The position numbers and the translations under genes were made by a program. The notes under the pieces are model-generated. The model was not told the origin of the DNA. It saw only the letters and a list, made by a program, of their open reading frames with translations, and searched no databases. From positions 1-64,000 of the forward strand of contig CACXMM010000018.1 in assembly GCA_902768785.1 (NCBI GenBank): a stretch of DNA of 64,000 bases, read 5' to 3'. Below are positions 33,895 through 41,102 of the stretch, piece after piece (positions within the stretch are counted from its first letter, which is position 1; each line of letters opens with the position of its first letter). This DNA comes from an uncultured Prevotellaceae bacterium (lineage in GTDB: Bacteria > Bacteroidota > Bacteroidia > Bacteroidales > Bacteroidaceae).

Positions 33895-34776
33895 ATGAGT
33901 AAAGTGATCCAACAAACTTCTCGAGAAATGTGGAGATGTGTAAGGTACTCTTCCATTTTCAGCCGAGGCAATTTTGACAGATTGCTCAAACGTAATGATT
34001 ATACATTATTCCAAGAAATTATTAGCGATTATGACAGTAAACTTATTGGTTCTCGGCTAATAACCTATGCAGATTTCACAGACTATGCTTATAAATTTAT
34101 ACTCAAGAATTATAGGAATGAGTATGTTTTCAAGAATAGTCTTATCAATATGCTTATTAAGGAATTTGGGACAAGTCATACTATAATTTTCAACGAATTC
34201 TCTGTCGGAAATTCCATCGCTGATTTAGTCATGTTCAATGGAATAAGCAGAGCCTACGAGATAAAAACTGAACTTGATTCTAACAAGCGATTAGGAACAC
34301 AATTAGCTGATTATAAAAAGATATTCCAGCGTTGTTATGTTGTTGTTCATGACAATTGTGTTGGAAAATATATAAATACAGATGACGACATTGGAATAAT
34401 TTCCATGTGTATAAACCGAGGGAGTGTAAAGTTTGAAGAAGTGAGAGCACCTAAAGATAATCATAATATCAACCCCCATATTTTGATTCGATGCTTAAGG
34501 TCTTCTGAATACAAAGAACTAGTTAAGCGCTATTATAGAGAACTACCAGAAATGAATGCATTTACTGCTTTCTCTATCTGCGAAGAAATGATGTCTGCCA
34601 TTCCTTCTGATAAATTGAATAGCCTTTTTATTGATTTAATGAAGGAACGGAAAACAAATATGTCTCAACTCAAGATATTTGACAAAAATCTCCGTCAAAT
34701 AGGACTTAGTATGCATTTCTCAGATAAAGATTACGAAATAGTAAACCAAAGATTACAAGAACCGATTCAAATATAA
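33895..34776 (+). CDS. sce7726 family protein, nuclease-like
   Basis: A 293-residue protein that I recognise as the sce7726 family. The centre has the layout of a PD-(D/E)xK nuclease-like core: Glu101 in FNEFSVG, Asp110 in SIADLVMF and Glu122-x-Lys124 in YEIKTELD, the usual E/D/ExK series for metal-dependent DNA cleavage, here inferred. The N-terminus is helical and the C-terminus (about 205-293) is a second helical domain. It heads a three-gene operon with sce7725-like and RES genes, from a strong promoter 18 bases upstream. Codons are A/T-rich compared with the neighbours, suggesting horizontal gain. Biochemical function is not known to me. Confidence 0.82.
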   Translation: MSKVIQQTSREMWRCVRYSSIFSRGNFDRLLKRNDYTLFQEIISDYDSKLIGSRLITYADFTDYAYKFILKNYRNEYVFKNSLINMLIKEFGTSHTIIFNEFSVGNSIADLVMFNGISRAYEIKTELDSNKRLGTQLADYKKIFQRCYVVVHDNCVGKYINTDDDIGIISMCINRGSVKFEEVRAPKDNHNINPHILIRCLRSSEYKELVKRYYRELPEMNAFTAFSICEEMMSAIPSDKLNSLFIDLMKERKTNMSQLKIFDKNLRQIGLSMHFSDKDYEIVNQRLQEPIQI

Positions 34777-34782
34777 TTGCTT

Positions 34783-35715
34783 ATGTATTATCCATATCTA
34801 CGAGGAAGGCAATTCGAACTGCTTGCATTACGAAACTTTTCGGAAACTTTCAGTGGTGAACCAAAGGTATTTCCTATAATTGAACCTGTACGCATTAATC
34901 GGAATAGTTTAAAAAGAGCCGCAACGATAATGACAGAGAAAGGTATCCGTTATGGAATCATCCTTAATCCTGAATATGGTGACTGCGCTGGAAATGTTAT
35001 AGACCTCTCGATAGAAGAAAACTTTCCAGACACAAATCAATGGTCTCCAGCGTTCATCATTGGAAAACAAAGCATAAGTCAAATCACTTCAACAATCCAT
35101 GACAATGGATATCAAAACGTCATTTTGATCTTACCCAAAGCTGTATCGGTAAATGAAGATGATTTCGCTGAATTGATAGCCGATACTGCTATCACTAAAG
35201 TCATCACAGACCCATTACGTCGTAAAGCTGCCCGTGCAACAAGAAATAAGGGGAAGGATCTAATTGAACTTGATGACAAGTTTATAGCCCAACCCACCAA
35301 TCAAGCTTATACGAGCATTGATGAAGAACTTTTCTCGGAAGATTTTTTCTATTTCGGAGAAGACAATTTTGCTGGTTTTTCTGACTACACAGTTCTCCCA
35401 AATGAATTTAGGGAAGGAGGTACACTACCTAAGGTTGTTGTCATTCACCTGACGTATCACAAAACTGATGACCAAATCTTCATTAAACATTTTTGTTCTG
35501 ACACTAACCAAGAAGATCGTTCAAACATTCAGGGGAAGTTTGCCGAAGCAGCCTCTAAGGCCATTGCTTTCTTTGACAGTATCAGCTATAATAGCCCCGC
35601 TCTTGATAATTTAAGAGAGAATCTTAGCAATGGAACATTCCCTGGTTTAGGAGTACTTAAAAAGATTTCGATCCTCCATCATCTTGATTTAATTCAGAAA
35701 ATCTTAAGCGTATAG
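34783..35715 (+). CDS. sce7725 family protein (Beta-protein-like)
   Basis: A 310-residue protein of the sce7725 family, found next to sce7726 genes. It begins MYYPYLRGRQFELLALRNF, the family hallmark, and shows alternating strand/helix units (PKVFPIIEPV, RYGIILNPEYG, SPAFIIGKQS, NVILILPKAV, AITKVITDPLRRKAARA), compatible with a TIM-barrel-like fold as in Beta-protein relatives. The ATG at 34783 is used in preference to a TTG at 34777. It starts 6 bases after sce7726 and ends 2 bases before the RES gene. Its activity is unknown; constant pairing with sce7726 suggests a joint complex. Confidence 0.8.
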   Translation: MYYPYLRGRQFELLALRNFSETFSGEPKVFPIIEPVRINRNSLKRAATIMTEKGIRYGIILNPEYGDCAGNVIDLSIEENFPDTNQWSPAFIIGKQSISQITSTIHDNGYQNVILILPKAVSVNEDDFAELIADTAITKVITDPLRRKAARATRNKGKDLIELDDKFIAQPTNQAYTSIDEELFSEDFFYFGEDNFAGFSDYTVLPNEFREGGTLPKVVVIHLTYHKTDDQIFIKHFCSDTNQEDRSNIQGKFAEAASKAIAFFDSISYNSPALDNLRENLSNGTFPGLGVLKKISILHHLDLIQKILSV

Positions 35716-35717
35716 AT

Positions 35718-36728
35718 ATGAGAGTTTGTGCAAAATGTTTTAATGATACTGCGTTAAAAGCTGCAATTGAAACTAACGGCAAGACCGGTGTATGTGATAT
35801 AACTGGCGAAGAAACACGAGTAATCGACACTGTTGATTTATCAGACTCCTTCGACAGTTTTATAGGTTCTTTTGTTGAATCAGAAAGCGGGACACCATTC
35901 TATACGAAAATTCAGACGGATTGGAATCTGTTTAGTAACATACATGGACAAGGTGTTTTCCAAGCACTTCTTGATGAGCGTAACTCAAAACTAAAATTGG
36001 AAACAAAGGTTGAATATTCCCCTTCTATTTACGAGGCAGTTAATGGGTGGCAAGATGTGAAAAATACACTTATCAACGAATTCCGCTATATGACTTCTAA
36101 CAAGATGGCAAAAACATTTGACATTTTTGACCAAGCATTTGCTGCTCATATGCTTCCTTTAAGAAAAGGCACTATTCTATTCCGTTCTCGCATTAATGAG
36201 AATGGAGACAAGAAGCCTTTCCCTAAGGACAAAATGGGAGCACCGCCTAAACAACATGCCACTGCAGGAAGGGCAAACCCCCAAGGCATACCATTCTTAT
36301 ATTTGAGTGATAAACCCGAAACTACTTTTTATGAAGTTCGCGCTCTTTTCCTTGATCTTTTAAGTACTGGCTCTTTTAAGTCAAACAAAGAACAGAAAAT
36401 AGTTGATTTCACAGAAACGAAAAGCCCGTTTTCTTTTATGGCTGATAGCAGTGTTGAGAAAGGCATTATTGGTGAATTATTTATCAAAGCCATCAGTCAT
36501 GATCTTTCCCGTCCCATGCGACGATATGACTCAATAGTAGATTATGTACCCACACAATTTATCTGCGAATACATAAAATATACTGCAAAAGCTGATGGGA
36601 TAGCTTTTAAGAGTTCTCTATGTGATGGCGTGAACTATGTTATATTCGACACAGATTCTTTCGATTGTGATGACCTAGTCACGGTACATAAAATTGGCAA
36701 GGTTGTGATTGAAGAAGAAGTACCTTAA
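35718..36728 (+). CDS. RES-domain protein with N-terminal Cys motif (predicted NAD+-degrading)
   Basis: A 336-residue protein. The N-terminus has CAKC (Cys4, Cys7) and a third Cys at 26, a partial zinc-binding look, then an alpha-helical region (to about 145) as in HEPN/RES-N-terminal proteins. The RES domain follows: Arg156/Arg158 in ILFRSRINE, GRANPQGIPFLYLSDKPETTFYEVRA with Glu206, and GIAFKSS with Ser299/300; these are the Arg, Glu and Ser that name the family. Known RES toxins (MbcT, P. putida Res) degrade NAD+. Those have an Xre/MbcA antitoxin gene beside them; none is here. It is third in the operon, 2 bases after sce7725. Confidence 0.85.
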   Translation: MRVCAKCFNDTALKAAIETNGKTGVCDITGEETRVIDTVDLSDSFDSFIGSFVESESGTPFYTKIQTDWNLFSNIHGQGVFQALLDERNSKLKLETKVEYSPSIYEAVNGWQDVKNTLINEFRYMTSNKMAKTFDIFDQAFAAHMLPLRKGTILFRSRINENGDKKPFPKDKMGAPPKQHATAGRANPQGIPFLYLSDKPETTFYEVRALFLDLLSTGSFKSNKEQKIVDFTETKSPFSFMADSSVEKGIIGELFIKAISHDLSRPMRRYDSIVDYVPTQFICEYIKYTAKADGIAFKSSLCDGVNYVIFDTDSFDCDDLVTVHKIGKVVIEEEVP

Positions 36729-36830
36729 CACATATCCTAATTCCCTGTAGCCTCTGATTTATCAAGCTGGCGGGTTAGTATTTATACCTCAGCCACATCT
36801 TCCTTCTTCCACTAGACATCATCCATCATA

Positions 36831-36854
36831 AAGGACATCATAAAGGATGTCCTT
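36831..36854 (+). terminator. Stem-loop after the RES operon
   Basis: Perfect 9-bp stem AAGGACATC / GATGTCCTT, loop of 6. No T-run follows, so it is a possible terminator only. CATCATAAAGGA is directly repeated here. The gap 36729-36979 shows no gene. Confidence 0.45.
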
Positions 36855-36979
36855 GAAGCAATTCAAACTAACAGGTGTCTTTTTTATCTACATGTGAATA
36901 ACATAGTACCCACAAAAAAGTATTCGATAATAGTGATGTGACACTAATAAATATACGTATATATGTTAGAGCAAAAAAA

Positions 36980-37546
36980 TCATATGTCATCGATGGCATT
37001 TTGTTCCAACTCTTGTTTGGCGACCTTTATATTCTCTCTGTCCTCGTATACAACTTTAAGCTGAGCCGTCTTGTCAATTTCAATTGTTATGTGACCACCC
37101 ATAGCAAAGAAGAACGAAATATATCTGCATTTATCTCTTGCCACTGCCCTCATTTCATACCCGTCGCCATCTTCATACGGGGAAGAGAAAAATTCGTAGT
37201 CCCTATCCATTGGATATTTGGACTTGTACATTTCCTTCTTGGCAAAATAATCTTTCTTCAACTCCTGCCAATCTTCTCTTTCGGGAAAATACACAATCAC
37301 CTTGCACACGGTTTTCGATTTCGGAGAAGCCAAGACATTGAGTTTCACAATTTCGTTTGCAAACTTGCCGTAGAATATATATAATGTTTCAAACGAACTC
37401 ATGTATGTAAATCCTTTCGACAAGAGACTATCCTTGAAACTCTCACAGTCGCCACCAATTTCAATGCCCATGAACCTTATGTGTCCAGTAGCTTGCATGT
37501 GTGATACTGCAAATATTAGCATCAGAACAAATAGAATTCTTTTCAT
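36980..37546 (-). CDS. Exported protein of unknown function
   Basis: A 188-residue protein with a signal peptide (about 1-19, VSHMQATG). The mature start HIRFMGIEIGGDCESFKDSLLSKGF recalls small periplasmic proteins that compare substrate-binding-like beta-sheets, common in Bacteroidales, but I can name no family. The rest is beta-rich with many Tyr/Lys (KVIVYFPEREDW, YPMDRDYEFFSSPYEDGDGYEM). It is A/T-rich and convergent with the RES gene. A 232-residue reading from an upstream start is possible but would add a non-signal segment overlapping the next gene. It may be cotranscribed with the 401-residue gene upstream. Confidence 0.72.
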   Translation of the reverse strand: MKRILFVLMLIFAVSHMQATGHIRFMGIEIGGDCESFKDSLLSKGFTYMSSFETLYIFYGKFANEIVKLNVLASPKSKTVCKVIVYFPEREDWQELKKDYFAKKEMYKSKYPMDRDYEFFSSPYEDGDGYEMRAVARDKCRYISFFFAMGGHITIEIDKTAQLKVVYEDRENIKVAKQELEQNAIDDI

Positions 37547-37598
37547 TGCAGTGAAGTTAGGGGGTACAACAATTATCATTGTACCCCATCTTAGCGGT

Positions 37599-38804
37599 TT
37601 AGAGTTTTTCTGCGTTAAGTAATTCGGGATGGTCGTAGGTATAATAGACTCTGAATACAAAGGTGTATTCATTAACAACGTCCTTCACCTGTATTGGCAA
37701 CATTAAACGGATTTCGCCAGCCTCCTTACCCTCATATTCCTTGGGAAGCATTGATTTCGTTTTCCAACCGCTTCCAATTGTGGAATAGCCAATCTTAACA
37801 CCCTCATCATAATAAACATTCGCTGTTGGCGTTGCCACATCATCAATCTTTGCGCCCTTAATAACAACTGTTGCAGGCTGGTCACTTTCACGCTGCGAAT
37901 ACTTTGTGCCAACGTGCATAATCTTAGAAGTCGAGCCATCTAACCCAACAAATGCAGCTTCGTTCCAAATTATTTTCAATGAATGATTGGAAATGTTTCT
38001 CAAGACGAAAACGAACTGTTCCTTTGTTCCAAATATCGTGATGTCAACAATGCTGTCATTGTATGAATACTTATCAACGCCTGCATCTTGAATAACCTTC
38101 GTCTCGCCATAGCGATTTGTGACATCCTCGGGCTTTTCTACTTTTATCAAAGCTGTCTTGTAACTACCCTTTAATGCAGATTGGAATGGTGTTTCTTTCA
38201 CCTTTGTATATGGGCAATCCACCTTCTCTCCTGTTCTTTTGTTCTTAACAGTATACATAGGCATAGCCAAACTTACATCATCGCTACCTGTCGGTCCCAC
38301 ATAAACATCAACAACTTCATATTGGTCTTTTACCATCTCATGCGTTATGGTCTCACCCATGTGTTTTTGTTTGAACTCGTTGAATGGCTCTACAAATACA
38401 ATTGGCATCCAACCAATAAGAGGCCACTGTTTGACACCGCTCCAAATACTAACTTTTACAGAAACTTCTTCGTAACCCTTAAACTTGATTTTCTTTTTTC
38501 CGCCATCTTCTACAGCCATAACAGTAATCTCTTTGTTTGGTTTGTCATTTAGAGTCACATCTTTCACTGTAACCTTAGAGATTGTAAAGGTTTTGCCATC
38601 ATAGGCTTTGTCATATTCAAACCCAGACTTCTTCCACGTCTCCAACCTGCCATAAGCTGGACGTACATAAAAACTTTTACCAACATACTGCTGATAACCA
38701 TCAACCGACTTCTGCTGTTCGATACCAAAATTCATGTTGACATCAAATGCAAAAGCAAATACTGCATTGAATAGCAATACAAATACGAAAAGAACCTTTT
38801 TCAT
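37599..38804 (-). CDS. Exported protein of unknown function
   Basis: A 401-residue protein with a signal peptide (about 1-19, AVFAFA). It is beta-rich throughout, in two halves: residues 40-200 (GKSFYVRPAYGRLETW, TFTISKVTVKDV) and 205-400, where FVFVLRNISNHSLKIIWNEAAFVGLDG and the closing EYTFVFRVYYTYDH look like Ig-like folds. I recognise no family and no catalytic residues. It is A/T-rich like the rest of the island. A long, strongly structured RNA segment lies between its promoter and the start codon. The small exported protein gene follows 52 bases downstream. Confidence 0.72.
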   Translation of the reverse strand: MKKVLFVFVLLFNAVFAFAFDVNMNFGIEQQKSVDGYQQYVGKSFYVRPAYGRLETWKKSGFEYDKAYDGKTFTISKVTVKDVTLNDKPNKEITVMAVEDGGKKKIKFKGYEEVSVKVSIWSGVKQWPLIGWMPIVFVEPFNEFKQKHMGETITHEMVKDQYEVVDVYVGPTGSDDVSLAMPMYTVKNKRTGEKVDCPYTKVKETPFQSALKGSYKTALIKVEKPEDVTNRYGETKVIQDAGVDKYSYNDSIVDITIFGTKEQFVFVLRNISNHSLKIIWNEAAFVGLDGSTSKIMHVGTKYSQRESDQPATVVIKGAKIDDVATPTANVYYDEGVKIGYSTIGSGWKTKSMLPKEYEGKEAGEIRLMLPIQVKDVVNEYTFVFRVYYTYDHPELLNAEKL

Positions 38805-38849
38805 AATTTGCCTTTTTTATGTGATACATTACATTGAATTATTTCCTTT

Positions 38850-39072
38850 GGATATAGAAAAGACGTGAACTTCTCTTATCTAATCCGGAGGCCGTAGGAA
38901 TCGCCTGCAATACAAGATAAGTGAGCCCACGCCTATCACGTGAGCATTCACTCTATCTATTCTTAGTATTGCTTTTGGCAACCGAATCCTTGAATTTCCT
39001 ACGTTCCCGGATTTCGAATTAGATAGCTGAACGCTAAATCTTATCCAACGATGTCTTGTGTTTTAAGAACAC
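38850..39072 (-). ncRNA. Highly structured RNA: long 5' leader or stand-alone sRNA
   Basis: Transcribed on the minus strand from a TATATTTGC box at 39076-39084. In order it can form: hairpin GTGTT/AACAC (39058-39072); a long-range stem UAUCUA(A)UUC with GAAUAGAUA (39016-39025 / 38954-38962) enclosing GAAAUCC/GGAUUC (39009-39015 / 38984-38989) and a UUGC/GCAA hairpin (38969-38981); a GUGA/UCAC hairpin (38940-38951); and a final stem CGUGGGCU+CUUAUCU with AGAUAAG+AGUUCACG (38915-38931 / 38864-38881), followed by UCUUUUCU. The last stem plus U-rich tail resembles a terminator, so it may be a ~220-base free RNA; otherwise it is the leader of the gene starting at 38804. I cannot match it to a known family. 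Confidence 0.6.
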
Positions 39073-39075
39073 GTT

Positions 39076-39084
39076 GCAAATATA
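39076..39084 (-). promoter_or_regulatory. Promoter -7 box of the structured RNA
   Basis: Minus-strand TATATTTGC. The upstream TTTG candidate is 16 bases away, shorter than ideal. Confidence 0.55.
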
Positions 39085-39192
39085 GCAATTATTTTGCAAG
39101 CAAAGCATCATTTGTCGAAAAAAAGACGAAAAAGGACGTAAAAACGTCTAAAGACCAACAGAATACTACCCCAGTTTGGGATAAGTAGTCTT

Positions 39193-39486
39193 TCAAAATA
39201 GCATAAGCTGCTTGTTATCCTCGATACAATCCGTCAAGTGCTTTGGGCTTGTTATCGAAGAAGCCCACTGGCGGAACTGGGTGGCACGAATGCTATTGAC
39301 ACGGTAACCCACGGCGATGATAGCATCAAGTTTATACATAACCACCATTCGTTTCACCTCACGGTGCCCTTCTTGTTGAACTGTTTCCATTTTGGAAATA
39401 GTTGCTTCTTCTTTCAGTTCACCTGTCTCAAAAATCATACCACGATTCAACGTATCATGTACAACCTCCCCTACGCAAATAAAGGT
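39193..39486 (-). pseudogene. RhuM-family fragment
   Basis: The frame from the stop at 39487-39489 to 39193 encodes about 97 residues with a recognisable internal piece of RhuM: HDTLNRGMIFETGELKEEATISKMET, then YKLDAIIAVGYRVNSIRATQFRQWA. The usual N-terminus (about 70 residues) and the C-terminal two thirds are missing, and the sequence after RQWASS is unrelated. It has no proper ATG start before the core. It is a dead fragment, consistent with island decay. Confidence 0.75.
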
Positions 39487-39502
39487 TCATTGAACTGCTA
39501 TT

Positions 39503-39531
39503 AAAGCCTACTTAAACATTAAGGAGGCTTT
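39503..39531. repeat. AT-rich inverted repeat
   Basis: AAAGCCTACTTAA - ACA - TTAAGGAGGCTTT, near perfect. AAGTAGCCTTT recurs just downstream (39542-39552). Confidence 0.6.
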
Positions 39532-39653
39532 ACGTAAGCTTTAAGTAGCCTTTATTTAGGAAGCAATTAACCTTTAATTAGGAGGTAAACAGACATTATT
39601 TAAGTTACAATCAGCCTATAGGAGGATTTTTCTACGGAGAAAAGCGGAAAAGT

Positions 39654-39828
39654 GCCTTCACGCCTTCACAAGAAAGCAACTTGTTGATAATGAGGTAATT
39701 CTGTGTGAAGGCACCTTCACATGCCTTCACACTATTTGAGGAGATGATGATGTGAAGGCGCGTGAAGGCGCCTTCACGCGTAAATGGTTTATAATCAACA
39801 CTTTGTAAGAGTGTGAAGGCGTGAAGGC
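39654..39828. repeat. Iterons GTGAAGGC (8 bp), both orientations
   Basis: Copies of GTGAAGGC or its complement GCCTTCAC occur at 39654, 39662 (tandem), 39705, 39723, 39752, 39762, 39770, 39813 and 39821 (tandem), plus a one-base-diverged arm at 39713-39720. At 39759-39780 they form a perfect 22-bp palindrome (CGCGTGAAGGC / GCCTTCACGCG). The region 39532-40207 has no believable gene. Confidence 0.9.
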
Positions 39829-39880
39829 ACTTTTTAACTTTAATGGGAGTGAATTTTTCCTCAAGAAGAAAGTAAGAATC

Positions 39881-40180
39881 AACTTCACAACTTCACAGAG
39901 ACGTAAGTCACTGAAAGAAAAGGAGTTCCGCGTGAAGTCTAACTTCACACAACTTCACCTTCTGGAAACGGTGTTTTTACCTTCCCAAAACGTTGTTTTT
40001 GCGGCTGGAAACGTTGTTTTCGGATGCTAAAAACTATGTTTTCAGAGGCTAAGTACTATAGTTACGACGAGTAAGTATAGTGTTTTTTGAAGACAAAATA
40101 ACGTGAAGTTGGGTGAAGTTGAACTTCACCCAAAACACTCTTACTCTCAACAACTTGCAGCACTGTGAAGTTGTGAAGTT
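39881..40180. repeat. Iterons GTGAAGTT (8 bp), both orientations
   Basis: GTGAAGTT or its complement AACTTCAC occurs at 39881, 39889 (tandem), 39941, 39951, 40103, 40113, 40122, 40165 and 40173 (tandem), with a variant GTGAAGTC at 39932. They differ from the previous block by the last two bases (TT for GC). Confidence 0.9.
39964..40072. repeat. 22-bp palindromic repeat array, second locus
   Basis: Units start at 39964, 39986, 40007, 40029 and (degenerate) 40051, period 21-22 bp, each with a core like AAAACGTTGTTTT and an ending such as GGCT or TGCT. They are of the same family as the array at 85-172 and sit between two groups of GTGAAGTT iterons. Confidence 0.82.
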
Positions 40181-40207
40181 GAATTTCTACTTTTCTTAGG
40201 GGAATTA

Positions 40208-41011
40208 TTATCGACTCGTGTTGATGGTCATCACCTTCACGTCAGGTGCCGTTGTCTGCTTATCGTGAGTGACAGAGATTTCGAAAGTGGCGGTACCCTC
40301 TTTCAGTTTCTTATCAGTAACCACAGCGGCTGTGTATTTGATACCTGAACCTGGTGCAATGCTCTCCACCTCTATGCCGGGAGACACCATGATATGCTTG
40401 TTCCCAGAAGTCTCTACCACAACGGGCTGCACATGATAGACCGACTTGTCGGAGACATTGCGCAATTCGAACACAATCTTACTTTGCTCGTTGGAACGAA
40501 GAGTGAGATCATTATCCACGAAACGGATATTACTGATCTGAATGGCTTCCGAAGGAGGCACGGAACGTAGGTTCGTCGTTGCCGGTGCTGAGGTGCTCGG
40601 AACATGATAGGTGTTGTCTTTGGGAGCAGAGATATCCAAATCGATACGATCGTCTGCCCGGCCTGAAGGATCGAAGCCGCTATCGTCACTGTTGTCATTG
40701 TAATACTGTCCGTCACGATTACCCTTGTACTTCTGATCATTTTTCTGGAGCACGCGCTCATGGTATCTATCCAGCTTACGCTCCTGTGCCTTATCAGCAG
40801 CATTTCCGATAGCGCCACCTACCACGGCACCACCTGCCATACCAATGATCTGTCCCCAGTCACTGCCTCGAGGGCCACCAGACAAGCCACCAATCGCAGA
40901 GCCCAGAATGGAGCCCAGTGTAGAGCCGGTATAAGCTCCTGTTGCTGTATAGGAGCCACAGGCACTCAGCAGAAAAGCGGCACAGAGTGCCAAAAGCATT
41001 GTCTTCTTCAT
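40208..41011 (-). CDS. Glycine-zipper lipoprotein of unknown function
   Basis: A 267-residue lipoprotein with signal LLALCAAFLLSAC (lipobox Cys18). The next 60 residues are Gly/Ala-rich with GxxxG repeats (GSTLGSILGSAIGGLSGG, GMAGGAVVGGAIGNAADKA), the glycine-zipper type found in outer-membrane associated proteins. After an Asp/Asn-rich linker (about 115-160), an Ig-like beta domain (about 165-267, IQISNIRFVDNDLTLRSNEQ, VFELRNVSDKS, TATFEISVTHD) closes the protein. The ATG at 41011 starts the signal; promoter TACCTTTGC on the minus strand at 41056-41064. No operon partner is evident. Confidence 0.85.
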   Translation of the reverse strand: MKKTMLLALCAAFLLSACGSYTATGAYTGSTLGSILGSAIGGLSGGPRGSDWGQIIGMAGGAVVGGAIGNAADKAQERKLDRYHERVLQKNDQKYKGNRDGQYYNDNSDDSGFDPSGRADDRIDLDISAPKDNTYHVPSTSAPATTNLRSVPPSEAIQISNIRFVDNDLTLRSNEQSKIVFELRNVSDKSVYHVQPVVVETSGNKHIMVSPGIEVESIAPGSGIKYTAAVVTDKKLKEGTATFEISVTHDKQTTAPDVKVMTINTSR

Positions 41012-41102
41012 ATCCTTCTTGTTTTTTAATGGTCCAACATTGTATGAATCTCGGTGCAAAGGTAAGGTAAAAAACAAAATCCTCAGCAAAGTTTTCCCTA
41101 TT

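Noticed and set aside
35718-36728. Classical Xre-RES toxin-antitoxin pair
   Set aside because: No Xre/DUF2384 gene lies beside the RES gene; the upstream partner belongs to the sce7725 family.
37547-37678. N-terminal extension of the 188-residue exported protein
   Set aside because: The extension overlaps the upstream gene and would hide the clear signal peptide that begins at 37546.
39727-39948. 73-codon minus-strand frame in the iteron region
   Set aside because: Its codons are created by the GTGAAGGC/GTGAAGTT repeats; no start context or homology.
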